From positions 1 to 64,000 of the forward strand of contig JALQPE010002096.1 of assembly GCA_030407315.1 (NCBI GenBank): a stretch of DNA of 64,000 nucleotides, written 5' to 3'. A program made the translations under genes and the position numbers. Below the pieces are notes generated by a model that was given only the letters and a program-made list of their open reading frames with translations, had not been told where the DNA came from and did not search any database. Origin of the DNA: Asparagopsis taxiformis (Eukaryota; Rhodophyta; Florideophyceae; Bonnemaisoniales; Bonnemaisoniaceae). Below are positions 46,506-55,719 of the stretch, in pieces (the first letter of the stretch is position 1; every line of letters starts with the position of its first letter).

Positions 46506-49500
46506 ATGGAGGCTGGCGCAACAGCGCCTCAGAAAGAGCATAGAGCTTCGAGAAAGAAGAAAACAACATCCTCCAAGAAGAAACATGCAATCGCAAAACC
46601 AGGCGCGTTTGCACGGAGAATTCATATTTCTGCGGATCGCGGCGAAAAGCGAGCAGCAAATCCAAATCATCCTATCGACAAAACAAATGATGCAGCACCG
46701 CGCCTCATCACTGTTGTCGGCCCAGCAGGCGTCGGAAAGTCTACCATTATTCGTAACCTTGTCAACCACTATACGCGCCGCAAAATTCCCTCCATTACCG
46801 GCCCGGTAACGCTTGTGGCCAACCGCAAAAAACGCTTCACATTCCTCGAAGTTCCCCATGATCTTCCGTCTATGCTGGACGCCGCAAAGGTCGCAGATCT
46901 TGTGCTCCTTGTTGTCGATGCTTCTTTCGGCTTTGAAATGGAAACATTCGAATTTTTAAACGCTGCTGCGACTCATGGTATGCCGCGTATCATCACAATT
47001 CTCACCCATCTCGATAAATTCCGCGAAGGTAAACAGGTTCGCCACGCCAAGAAAGAGTTGAAGGACCGCATTTGGGCCGAACTGTACGATGGTGCTAAAG
47101 TCTTTTATCTATCTGGTATAACAACGACAGGTGACTATCTAAAACGAGAAATCTTGAACCTCGCTCGTTTCATCTCCGTTTCCAAACCAAGCGTTCTTTC
47201 TTGGCGCGTAGACCATCCTTATCTGCTAGCCGATCGTGTAGAAGACATCACACCTGCAACCACCCCCGCCCATGCCAACCGTTCCGTCGCAGCGTACGGC
47301 TATATCCGTGGAACTGCTCTACGTGCAACAGGTGGTCAGTGGAGGGTCCATCTCGCTGGCGTTGCAGATCTTGTAGCGACCAACGTGGAACTTCTCGCTG
47401 ACCCGTGCCCTACTCCAGACCAAGAAAGCCAGAGTACTAAACGCCGTGTATCCGAACGCGAGAAAATCCTCTATGCCCCCATGGCAACACAAGTGGACGG
47501 CGTCTCTTATGACAGGGATGCAGTCTACATCAACTTGCCAGGTGAAGTGCGATTTTCCCAACGTGAAGATCTTCAGCCCGAGACAGAAGGCGAGCAATTG
47601 CCCTCTGACGAGTCTGACGGAGAAGGAGAACGCATGGTCAAGAGCTTGCAAACTAGTTCTCTCACAGTTGATGAGCGAATGAAACATGCCAAATTGAAGC
47701 TCGTCTCTGATGGCGCTAATATTGTTTCTGACAAATTTGTCGAGGGTGGCAAGAGACGTAAAATTTTCTTTGATCAAGATGACAAACAAGGCAGTGAAGG
47801 TAGTGGCAGTGATGCGAGCAGTCAATCTGGAAGTGATGATGAAGAAAGTGACAGTGACGACGACAATTCGCCCCGCGACGCCGAGAATGGTGAGACACAA
47901 GATGACGATCAGTCTGGCTCGTCGGAAAGCGACGATGAGGGCTCAAGTGACAGTGATTCAGGGTCTGAAGATTTGGATGACGAGGAAGTAGCCGCCAAAC
48001 GTTGGAAGGAGAAAATGCTGCATAATGCTGCTGCCCGACTTAGGGTAGCTGTTTCGCCCTCAAATGCACTTACAAAGTATGTCTACGGCAAGAAGGATAG
48101 AAATGCTGAAAAAGAAAACGATGCAGAGGGTACATCGGCAGGTACCTCGTCGGATTCTGAGTCGGAACAAGACAATGAGGAAGAAACATTCTTTACTCCA
48201 CGTAGAAGAAGGGTTTCAGGAAGTAAGCCAGGTCCGTCATCATCCGTGTTCCCCAATTCCGTTCTGGATGATATCACCCGCCTTGTTCCAGATATGGCAA
48301 AGGACTGGGTTTCCAATGAAGCGCTATGTGCCCAACTTAAAAGCCGTCGCTTCGGAACAGGGCAGGTATCGCGAGAAGATGGTGAGGAAGAAGGAAGCGA
48401 AGGTAATGACGAGCCCATAGACGGCGATTTTGAAGATCTCGAAACTGGAGAAGTGCACCAGGCGAAAGGTCGGAGCAAAAGTCGTGATGAAGCTGAAGAT
48501 GAAGACGACCTTGGTAGCGATATTGAAGCAATCAGAGAGCGGAAGATTCGGCAGAAAGAAAAATTCGACGCGGAATGGGATCAAAATGGTTCACGACGCA
48601 AATCTGGGGACGGTGAGGGCGATGATGACGATGAACAGAACGGTCGCTCTGATCAACCAGATACATCTTCCCGGAAGGCAAAAAGGGATGCGTTTGAACG
48701 CGAACCGGATCCAAGGAAAGTTGAACGAGATCGTCTGGAAAAGCTGCGGGCAGAAGAAATAGGCAATCTTGATGCAGAAACACGCATGGCATTGGAAGGA
48801 ATCGTGCCTGGACAGTATGTGCGGCTGGAGCTGCAAGACGTGCCTGTGGAATTTGTGAAATTCTTCGACCCCAAGTATCCAGTCGTAGTAGGCGGTCTGA
48901 AAGCGTCCGATGATGAAGGCAAAACATTTATTCGCGCGCGGATTCGACGACATCGATTCAAACGAGGAGTGTTAAAGTCGAGCGATCCAGTTGTGTTCAG
49001 TGTTGGATGGCGGCGATTCCAATCAATCCCAGTCTACGATACTGAGGATCAAGGCGGTCGGCGACGATTCCTCAAGTATACACCGGAATACTTGCACTGC
49101 AATGCAACTTTCTGGGCTCCCAGCGTAGCGCCGGGAGCTGGTGTCGTCATGTGCCAGTCGCTAGGTCGTGAACGTGCTGGGTTCCGCATTGCCGGAACTG
49201 GTGTAGTGACCGAAATCAGCTCATCATTCAACGTGGTGAAGAAACTGAAGCTTATCGGTGAGCCTGTCAAAGTGTACAAAAACACGGCATTCATTAAGGG
49301 CATGTTCAACTCTGAACTTGAAGCATCGAAATACATCGGAGCAGCGCTGCGAACTGTAAGTGGTATTCGAGGTACGGTCAAGAAAATCATCTCTGAGATT
49401 ACACAACGCGGAGGAAAGGATCGGGAGATCGCCAGAGCTCCAGCAGGGACATTCCGTGCAGGATTTGAAGACAAAGTGCTACTGAGTGACATTGTGTTCC

Positions 49501-50069
49501 TTAGATCATGGGTTCCTGTTGAGCCACCCAAGTTTTGCAGCATTGCAACCACTCTATTGGACAAGGAACGTAACGGAAATGGAACATGGCGCATGCGAAC
49601 TATTCGCGAAGTGCGTCAAGCAAAGGGTATGGCAATCCCTCTGAACAAGGATTCACTCTATAAACCTATTGAGCGAACTGCACCACATCTCCCGTCTCTC
49701 ATCATTCCGAAGAGCCTTGAAAGTGCACTACCGTACTCGGCGAAACCGAAGCAAATTGCACCGAAGAAGAAGAAGCTGCAATCAGACAGGAAGAAGGCGA
49801 TGATTGCTGAAAGAGCTGTTGTGATGGATGCAAAGGAGAGAAAAGAGGAAAGACTCATGCAGGCTGTGTACAGTATTCGCAAGGAGAGAAATCAAAAACG
49901 GGATAAAGCCAAGCAAAGGCAGAGAGAGAAGAGGAAGAAGGAAATTGCGAGAGAAGAGGCGAAACATGCGGCCACTAGTGCTGCTAACCGAAAAAGAAGG
50001 TTTGCGTTGGAGGGTGCTGCAGAGGCTCGCGCGTCGAAACGGGGAAAGGGTGGTGATGCAGATGATTAG
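46506..50069 (+). CDS. BMS1: ribosome biogenesis GTPase BMS1
   Basis: The product has 1187 residues from the ATG at 46506. BMS1 is the nucleolar GTPase of the small-subunit processome that recruits RCL1 for 18S rRNA maturation. The GTPase core shows VVGPAGVGKSTIIRNL (P loop) and ITILTHLDKFRE; the usual NKxD is replaced, as in this family. A highly acidic Ser/Asp/Glu middle region follows (about 420-510). The C-terminal AARP2CN/BMS1 domain includes YLHCNATFWAPSVAPGAGVV and FKRGVLKSSDPVVFSVGWRR. The basic C-terminal tail (KRKKEIAREEAKHAATSAANRKRR) is a likely nucleolar signal. Confidence 0.95.
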   Translation: MEAGATAPQKEHRASRKKKTTSSKKKHAIAKPGAFARRIHISADRGEKRAANPNHPIDKTNDAAPRLITVVGPAGVGKSTIIRNLVNHYTRRKIPSITGPVTLVANRKKRFTFLEVPHDLPSMLDAAKVADLVLLVVDASFGFEMETFEFLNAAATHGMPRIITILTHLDKFREGKQVRHAKKELKDRIWAELYDGAKVFYLSGITTTGDYLKREILNLARFISVSKPSVLSWRVDHPYLLADRVEDITPATTPAHANRSVAAYGYIRGTALRATGGQWRVHLAGVADLVATNVELLADPCPTPDQESQSTKRRVSEREKILYAPMATQVDGVSYDRDAVYINLPGEVRFSQREDLQPETEGEQLPSDESDGEGERMVKSLQTSSLTVDERMKHAKLKLVSDGANIVSDKFVEGGKRRKIFFDQDDKQGSEGSGSDASSQSGSDDEESDSDDDNSPRDAENGETQDDDQSGSSESDDEGSSDSDSGSEDLDDEEVAAKRWKEKMLHNAAARLRVAVSPSNALTKYVYGKKDRNAEKENDAEGTSAGTSSDSESEQDNEEETFFTPRRRRVSGSKPGPSSSVFPNSVLDDITRLVPDMAKDWVSNEALCAQLKSRRFGTGQVSREDGEEEGSEGNDEPIDGDFEDLETGEVHQAKGRSKSRDEAEDEDDLGSDIEAIRERKIRQKEKFDAEWDQNGSRRKSGDGEGDDDDEQNGRSDQPDTSSRKAKRDAFEREPDPRKVERDRLEKLRAEEIGNLDAETRMALEGIVPGQYVRLELQDVPVEFVKFFDPKYPVVVGGLKASDDEGKTFIRARIRRHRFKRGVLKSSDPVVFSVGWRRFQSIPVYDTEDQGGRRRFLKYTPEYLHCNATFWAPSVAPGAGVVMCQSLGRERAGFRIAGTGVVTEISSSFNVVKKLKLIGEPVKVYKNTAFIKGMFNSELEASKYIGAALRTVSGIRGTVKKIISEITQRGGKDREIARAPAGTFRAGFEDKVLLSDIVFLRSWVPVEPPKFCSIATTLLDKERNGNGTWRMRTIREVRQAKGMAIPLNKDSLYKPIERTAPHLPSLIIPKSLESALPYSAKPKQIAPKKKKLQSDRKKAMIAERAVVMDAKERKEERLMQAVYSIRKERNQKRDKAKQRQREKRKKEIAREEAKHAATSAANRKRRFALEGAAEARASKRGKGGDADD

Positions 50070-50293
50070 AGTTGGTTGATACAAACTGAGGTTTGTTTTT
50101 GTTGTTTATCCGTACATGTTTTCATGAGTGCAGCAGACGAATTTATTACTCACTGCGATTGTCCATCGCCACAACTGGTGAAAGAATGGTGCATCCCGCT
50201 CGGAGCACAGCACAAAACATGATTGAATTGAGTCTTTTTACAAAACACTCTACAAGCGCAATTGCATGCACAGCAACGAATCGATACACATAA

Positions 50294-51130
50294 TTAAACC
50301 TTTACAATTTTTGTCTGCGAGAACCAACTCGCCAGAAGATCTGGACAATACCTCTCAACATGCACAGCAAAGTCTGGCAAATCGGCAAGCGCAACCTGGC
50401 AATGCGGACAAATCGATGTAAGAATACTCGAACTATTCTTCCTCACCAATAAATCCTCGGGACACGCAGCATCATCAGTCGAATGCGCCGTCTGAACACG
50501 ATCATCATGCACGTCAAGCGACGCGGAGCGCACCAATGCACACGGATCTCCGCCAGCAACGGGGCGACAATCATGGTTGGTACCGGGGCGTCCATAATTC
50601 AAACGACAGCCCGCGCACCAGGCATGCAGCGCCAGTCCCTGCACGGCGAGCTCATTTGCCTTGCGGAGGCCGCAGGAATCTGCGAGCGGGGCGTGCACGA
50701 CGCGCGACGTCATCGCCCTGCAGCGATATGCGTCGGCGATCGCGAGCACCTGACGCCAATGACGCGCGTCGTCCACACGGCGCCAGTCCACGTCGGTGTC
50801 GCCGCCCCGCAGCAGAGCGTGGTATTCGGCCACGACACGCTCGTCTGGTAGCACGACGGTCACGTGGCGCGCGCGCAGACAATGTCCCAGCTCTAGTGCG
50901 GAGAAGAGTGATTTCACCATCGCGCGACGGCGCGTCTGGATCAGATGCGGGAGAGGCTCGGATATTCTCGCGCGGTACGCGTCCGACTCGACGTAGATTC
51001 CGTACGCGGCGGCCGCGGCCGCGGACGCGTCCGCATCGCCTGGCGTGAAGGCGCCGCTCGCGAAGATTTCTACAGAGTGCAGACGGGAGTCTTGGGGGAT
51101 GGCTAGATGGGGTTGTTTTGATTCTGACAT
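50294..51130 (-). CDS. RNase H-like protein with lost catalytic residues and a zinc-finger-like tail
   Basis: The product has 278 residues. The N-terminal part has the order of RNase HI: HSVEIFASGAFTPGDADASA, AAYGIYV, ISEPLPHLIQTRRRAMVKSL and VTVVLPDERVVAEYHALLRG. The usual active-site aspartate (IYTDGA in active enzymes) is Ala or Ser here, and the RAEL glutamate is Met (RRRAMVKS), so nuclease activity is unlikely. The C-terminus holds CPHCQVALADLPDFAVHVER followed by YC, a C2HC-type zinc-finger pattern. A middle cysteine pair (WCAGCRLNYG) may also bind metal. It could be a nucleic-acid-binding relic or retroelement-derived. Domain call inferred from pattern. Confidence 0.5.
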   Translation of the reverse strand: MSESKQPHLAIPQDSRLHSVEIFASGAFTPGDADASAAAAAAYGIYVESDAYRARISEPLPHLIQTRRRAMVKSLFSALELGHCLRARHVTVVLPDERVVAEYHALLRGGDTDVDWRRVDDARHWRQVLAIADAYRCRAMTSRVVHAPLADSCGLRKANELAVQGLALHAWCAGCRLNYGRPGTNHDCRPVAGGDPCALVRSASLDVHDDRVQTAHSTDDAACPEDLLVRKNSSSILTSICPHCQVALADLPDFAVHVERYCPDLLASWFSQTKIVKV

Positions 51131-51587
51131 TGTTGGTGGATGGATGGATGGATGGTGGGTGGGTGGGGATGGAGATGTGGTCGTGGTGGTTTTGTACTTG
51201 TGCGGCTTGAAGTTTTTTGGTTTGTGGAATGAATGGTGTTGTTTGGATAGGGTTCGGTTTTCATGGCGTGCAGAAGGGACACGGGGAGTTTTGTGGGCTG
51301 GTTTTGCAGATGTTTTCTGGTCGGGCGCTGGGTAGAGATATTATCTCAGTTGGTTTATGTGCGCGCCGTGGGGAGTTGCCAAAGAGATGTTGACACGTTG
51401 GCGACTTGTTGCTCAGATTTTGCAGCAATTTTTTGCAATCACGATGCGCGCAGCTTTGTGTACGCGATTTTACGCACGTTGAGCACGTGGAATGCTGTGC
51501 TTTTTCGTGCAACTGCATGCGTCATCACATGTTTTCTGCACACGCCGACCAACCACATCGCGTCGCGTCATCGCTACCTCTGCGCAC
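51131..51587. other. divergent intergenic region with G/T-rich short repeats
   Basis: The first 60 bases contain GGAT/GGTG short repeats (GGTGGATGGATGGATGG near 51130). The rest has no supported gene; it separates the RNase H-like gene from the glycosyltransferase-like gene. Confidence 0.45.
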
Positions 51588-53228
51588 ATGAATCGCTCCC
51601 ATTCTTCTCCAGGTAGCGTCAATGCCGATGAACAGAGGCATCGCAACAGAAAATCTCGCCGCCTCTTTCCCACTATCTTTCTTCCGAGTCTTTTTCTCTT
51701 CTGTGTAATACTATACAACCATGGCGTTCGGAAACTGCTCACCCTTCCCAAACGGCCGTACGCGCGCCATCTCAATGCGAACAGCGACACAAATCGCACA
51801 GCTGCTGTCGACTCTCATATTCGCCACGTTCCGTATTTGAAAAATCGTTTCAGAACGCCCTGGAATATCCCCGATCGAATTCGCTTTCTCACGCTGCAAG
51901 AATCCCATCACAGAATCTTATACTCTTCGCTGCGCGAAACAGCCAGCGATGGAATCGGACACGGGTTTGGTATTATGAACGCCGAAATTGGCGCCGCGCT
52001 TCGACTAGGCCTCAGCTATTCGCACCGAATCGCCACCCATGCTTCTCTCACATTCGACGACCCGGATGCGATTGAAAAATTCTTCGGTTGGGCGCAGGAT
52101 GAAATCCCAAGAAGCATTGTTCGTGACCACTTTTGCCGCACCCAATATCACGGAAACCCGATGCAATGTCAGATATGTTCCTCGACCAAACCGACCACCC
52201 TATATCCATCGGTGCAATTTCAACAGGTCGTCGAGCTTCCACAGCATCTCACCTATATGCGCGCGAAATGTCCACCGGATGAGTCGCGCAAACTTGACGT
52301 GATTTGCGCAGACCCAATCGTGGAGTTTCTGCGAGATAACTCTGCGCCGAACACGATTTTTCAAATGCCGATAGATTCATGCGCTATTTCTCCAGTGGAC
52401 AGTTATGTAGACCCGGCTGCACGCAGCGTCATCTTCCACAAGTACTGGGATTTGCACGGAGATTCCGCGGCTATTTATCCGAAATCAAAACCATCTGGTC
52501 TGAGAATCGCGCAGAGAAAAGGCCAGTTACCGCGATATTCCATCTCGACACCGCGCGCCACGGTGAATTTTTCAGAGCACGAACTCGTATTCGCTGTGCA
52601 CGCGCGACGCGGCGACTTTTTCGACGTGCAGCGAAACATGGTTTCGCTGGAGACATTCGCGGCGGTCGTGCGAAACATCATGCGAATCGTGCATGCACAC
52701 GGCGGCATCTTCAGTCGAATACCGGTCGCTATCCACGTGTACTCGGAGGGCAGGCCGCGGGACGGACGGCGCGTCGGTCACGATGTTCGACACATGACGG
52801 ACGAATTGCTGGATGCGGACGGCGTGATCCGGGACGAAGAATGGTTACGAAATGCGTTTCTCAACGCTACGACTGCGTCTCGGGATGGTGTCGGGCAACG
52901 CTTGTTCGCGCATGGACTGGCCGTCAGGACGCATGTCGCGACGGATACGCTGCAGTCGCTGCATGATATGATCGCCGCAGATGTATTTGTTGGAAGCGAT
53001 TCGGGTATGAGCAGATATATCGTTACAACGCTTTCGAGAGGCGCGTTGCAACTGGTGCCGATGTCATACGATTGTGTCGAGACCGAGGTGTGTCACAAGA
53101 GCTTCGATGCGTACTCGGGCGAGCTGTGGGACGAGGCAGCGGTGCGGGACATGTGGAGGGCGTTTGCGAAAGCCAATGCGTTTTCGACGAGTCGAGCGGC
53201 GTATAGACGTAGGTTTTTTAGCTCGTGA
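51588..53228 (+). CDS. type II membrane glycosyltransferase-like protein, copy 1
   Basis: The ATG at 51588 gives 546 residues (MNRSHSSPGSVNADEQ...). A basic segment and one membrane span (FPTIFLPSLFLFCVILYN) fit a Golgi type II enzyme. The lumenal part contains ASDGIGHGFGIMNAEIGAAL, HARRGDFFDVQRNMVSLETF, AIHVYSEGRPRDG and IAADVFVGSDSGMSRYIVT, with LSRGALQLVP. Arg-Arg-Gly-Asp and the IHVYSEG/DVFIGSDS pairs resemble GT-B fucosyltransferase-like folds (NodZ and O-FucT group), but the donor and acceptor are unknown. It is tandem with a paralogue 760 bases downstream, so the pair came from a local duplication. Confidence 0.6.
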   Translation: MNRSHSSPGSVNADEQRHRNRKSRRLFPTIFLPSLFLFCVILYNHGVRKLLTLPKRPYARHLNANSDTNRTAAVDSHIRHVPYLKNRFRTPWNIPDRIRFLTLQESHHRILYSSLRETASDGIGHGFGIMNAEIGAALRLGLSYSHRIATHASLTFDDPDAIEKFFGWAQDEIPRSIVRDHFCRTQYHGNPMQCQICSSTKPTTLYPSVQFQQVVELPQHLTYMRAKCPPDESRKLDVICADPIVEFLRDNSAPNTIFQMPIDSCAISPVDSYVDPAARSVIFHKYWDLHGDSAAIYPKSKPSGLRIAQRKGQLPRYSISTPRATVNFSEHELVFAVHARRGDFFDVQRNMVSLETFAAVVRNIMRIVHAHGGIFSRIPVAIHVYSEGRPRDGRRVGHDVRHMTDELLDADGVIRDEEWLRNAFLNATTASRDGVGQRLFAHGLAVRTHVATDTLQSLHDMIAADVFVGSDSGMSRYIVTTLSRGALQLVPMSYDCVETEVCHKSFDAYSGELWDEAAVRDMWRAFAKANAFSTSRAAYRRRFFSS

Positions 53229-53987
53229 TGATTCGTAAAATGTAGGTTGGAGGTGTTTTTTTGCGCTGGTCGTGCCTTTTTTTGGACGCACGATTTCGTC
53301 AGACTCCACTCCCTCGCTTGGAACATTAGTGCTGACGTCTGTCCGGTCGCTTCAAGGTTGTGCATTGCGTAAACGTTGGCGGCGCGTGCCGCACGACTGT
53401 GCAGCGAGTGGATGTTCTGATGGAATTCGGCAACAACATCTACTTGAGTTACACCTTCCGCGAAGAGATGTCAAACCGCAGAGTCAATCGTTGACCATGG
53501 GATGGAATTATCACACGAGGTGATCTCGTCTCACCTCGTGATTATCCCTGCAAGCTTGCACGTCGAATATGGCTCCATCCTTGAACCTCCATGTACCAAA
53601 AGTCTTTCAACATTAATCCATCGTTCTCCACCCAATTGTACACCTCACACAGACCGCATCACAAAACCAACGCCTACAGTCATCCATCACAACGAAACCA
53701 GTTTGCAGCTTTGATCAAATGACGCAACGCGCAAGCAAAAAACTCTCATCATTGCCACCGACAACTTCAAGTCCGGACTGTGCCGCATCCCCAACAACAA
53801 ATGAAAATCACGCACACTACGTCTGGTCGTCCATCCGACCAGACGCAATTTTATCACCGCAACATCCACCTTGCAACCGACTCAATCGCTCTCTCACGTC
53901 TGTAGAAAATCACAACTCCGCTTTTCATCCCTATTTATTCCCGTCCCAACCCAACCGACCCGTTCGACAAACAGACACAGATTCGCC
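53229..53987. other. intergenic between tandem glycosyltransferase-like genes
   Basis: About 760 bases. A short hairpin lies at about 53510-53547 (ATCACACGAGGTGA and TCACCTCGTGAT). No gene is supported. Confidence 0.5.
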
Positions 53988-55664
53988 ATGGGGCCTGAAC
54001 GATCCCTGCCGCTCTTTCGTTGCACGTCCAATTTTGAGTACGAAACAGTCTCCAGACAGCCGCTGCTGCGCAAACGGGTGACGCGTCCCTTTCGTCATGT
54101 ACCAGTCGTGCTATTTCTCGTCTTCTGTCTACATCTACACAGCATGACCAACTGGCTCGAGGTGCGCGAAAGCGCGCGACGGCGAAACATTGTTGAAAAT
54201 CTCGCATGGAGACGCGAGAGAGCAGCGACGGTGCCGGCCGAGACGGTGCGTATCATGCCGTTTTTCGCCAATCGTTTCAATTGCATCTGGCGTGTACCGC
54301 CGCGTGTGCGCTTCCTAACCGCGGATCAATCGCGAAATCGCTTTCTCTACTCTTCGCTGCGCGCCAAGGCTAGCGACGGCATCGGGCATGGCGTCGCCAT
54401 TATGAACGCCGAAGTCGGAGCCGCGCTGCGTCTCGGGTTGACGTACACGCATCGCGTCGCTTCGTACGGGTCGTTGACGCTGGAGGATCCGCTGGCTGTC
54501 GAGCGGCTGTTCGGATGGGGTGTGGGCCAAATTTCAAGGGACGTTGTGAAGGAGACTTTTTGTAACACGGAGGATGACGGGTTTGAAACAGAGTGTTCTA
54601 CATGTGAATCGCTGCGTGTGAACCACACGTTTCGAGGCGTTTCGGTAGATACAATTGTTGAGATTCCGCGCGAGTTGTCGTATAAGCGACCGAGATGTAA
54701 TCAGATGTCTGATGCGCAGCGCCAATCGGTTTGTTTGGACCCTTTGTGGAAGTTTATTCGGGAGAACAATGTTCCCAACACGATCTTTCAAATGGCGCGG
54801 GAGACGTGTCGGTCGTCGCCGGTTGATAGCTATTTCGACCGCGATTCGCGCAATTACTTGTTCCACAAGTACTGGGACTTGCACGGCGTCCGAAACGGCG
54901 GTTGGCTGTGGGACGCGGACACGTTGGAGAACACTAGGACAGAAGCGAAGAGTGGACTGCCAGTGATTTCACTTGCACGACAACGAATCAACGTGCAATT
55001 TCGGCAACACGAACTGGCCATCGCAGTTCATGCACGTCGCGGTGATTTCTTCGCGCATCGTCGACCCATGGTGTCCTGCGAAGCAATCGCAAATGTGATA
55101 CGCCAATTGATGCGACACGTGACTGTGCACGGGGGCGTGTTTGGCGCGCTGCCCGTGGCGGTGCACGTGTATTCCGAAGGCGTCAGTAGGGAGGACATGA
55201 CAGACGTTGGACACGTTGTCGGAATGCTGAGTGAGGACTTTGTGGATGCGGATGGAACGGTTCGAACGGCTGATTGGATTAAAGGTGTGATTGCAGGCAC
55301 GGACGATTCACAACATGGCTTGTTCGCAAATGGATTACGCGTCGTTCTTCACGTGTCCACGGACACCGTGGCGACGATCCACGACATGATTGCGGCCGAT
55401 GTGTTCATCGGTAGTGATTCGGCCATGGGCAAATATGCGGTTGCAATGCTTTCTAGGGGTGCTGTGCAGTTTCTCCCCGACAACGTGCACCATTTTGAGG
55501 ACGAGGGATCAGCGGTCGCGTTCCGACTGCGCACGGGTGAGGTTTTGAACCATGAAAAAGTCGCGCGATTGTGGACGGCGTATGCGGAAGCGAATCGGTT
55601 TTCTGTGTTGCGTGCTCATGCTGCTAGCCGATTTTCGACAAAAAGCAGCGCTCGCGTTACATAA
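53988..55664 (+). CDS. type II membrane glycosyltransferase-like protein, copy 2
   Basis: The ATG at 53988 gives 558 residues (MGPERSLPLFRCTSN...). A basic stretch and a membrane span (HVPVVLFLVFCLHLHS) precede the lumenal part. Matches to copy 1 run the whole length: ASDGIGHGVAIMNAEVGAAL, VHARRGDFFAHRRPMVSCEA, VAVHVYSEGVSREDM and MIAADVFIGSDSAMGKYAVA. The stem and the acceptor-facing stretches differ, so the two may have split specificity. Red algae have elaborate sulfated galactans and N-glycans; a role in wall or glycoprotein synthesis is only an inference. Confidence 0.6.
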   Translation: MGPERSLPLFRCTSNFEYETVSRQPLLRKRVTRPFRHVPVVLFLVFCLHLHSMTNWLEVRESARRRNIVENLAWRRERAATVPAETVRIMPFFANRFNCIWRVPPRVRFLTADQSRNRFLYSSLRAKASDGIGHGVAIMNAEVGAALRLGLTYTHRVASYGSLTLEDPLAVERLFGWGVGQISRDVVKETFCNTEDDGFETECSTCESLRVNHTFRGVSVDTIVEIPRELSYKRPRCNQMSDAQRQSVCLDPLWKFIRENNVPNTIFQMARETCRSSPVDSYFDRDSRNYLFHKYWDLHGVRNGGWLWDADTLENTRTEAKSGLPVISLARQRINVQFRQHELAIAVHARRGDFFAHRRPMVSCEAIANVIRQLMRHVTVHGGVFGALPVAVHVYSEGVSREDMTDVGHVVGMLSEDFVDADGTVRTADWIKGVIAGTDDSQHGLFANGLRVVLHVSTDTVATIHDMIAADVFIGSDSAMGKYAVAMLSRGAVQFLPDNVHHFEDEGSAVAFRLRTGEVLNHEKVARLWTAYAEANRFSVLRAHAASRFSTKSSARVT

Positions 55665-55719
55665 TCGTATATTATCATTAAAGCTAGACGCGCGCAATCT
55701 ACGCATACATAAAAGTTGA

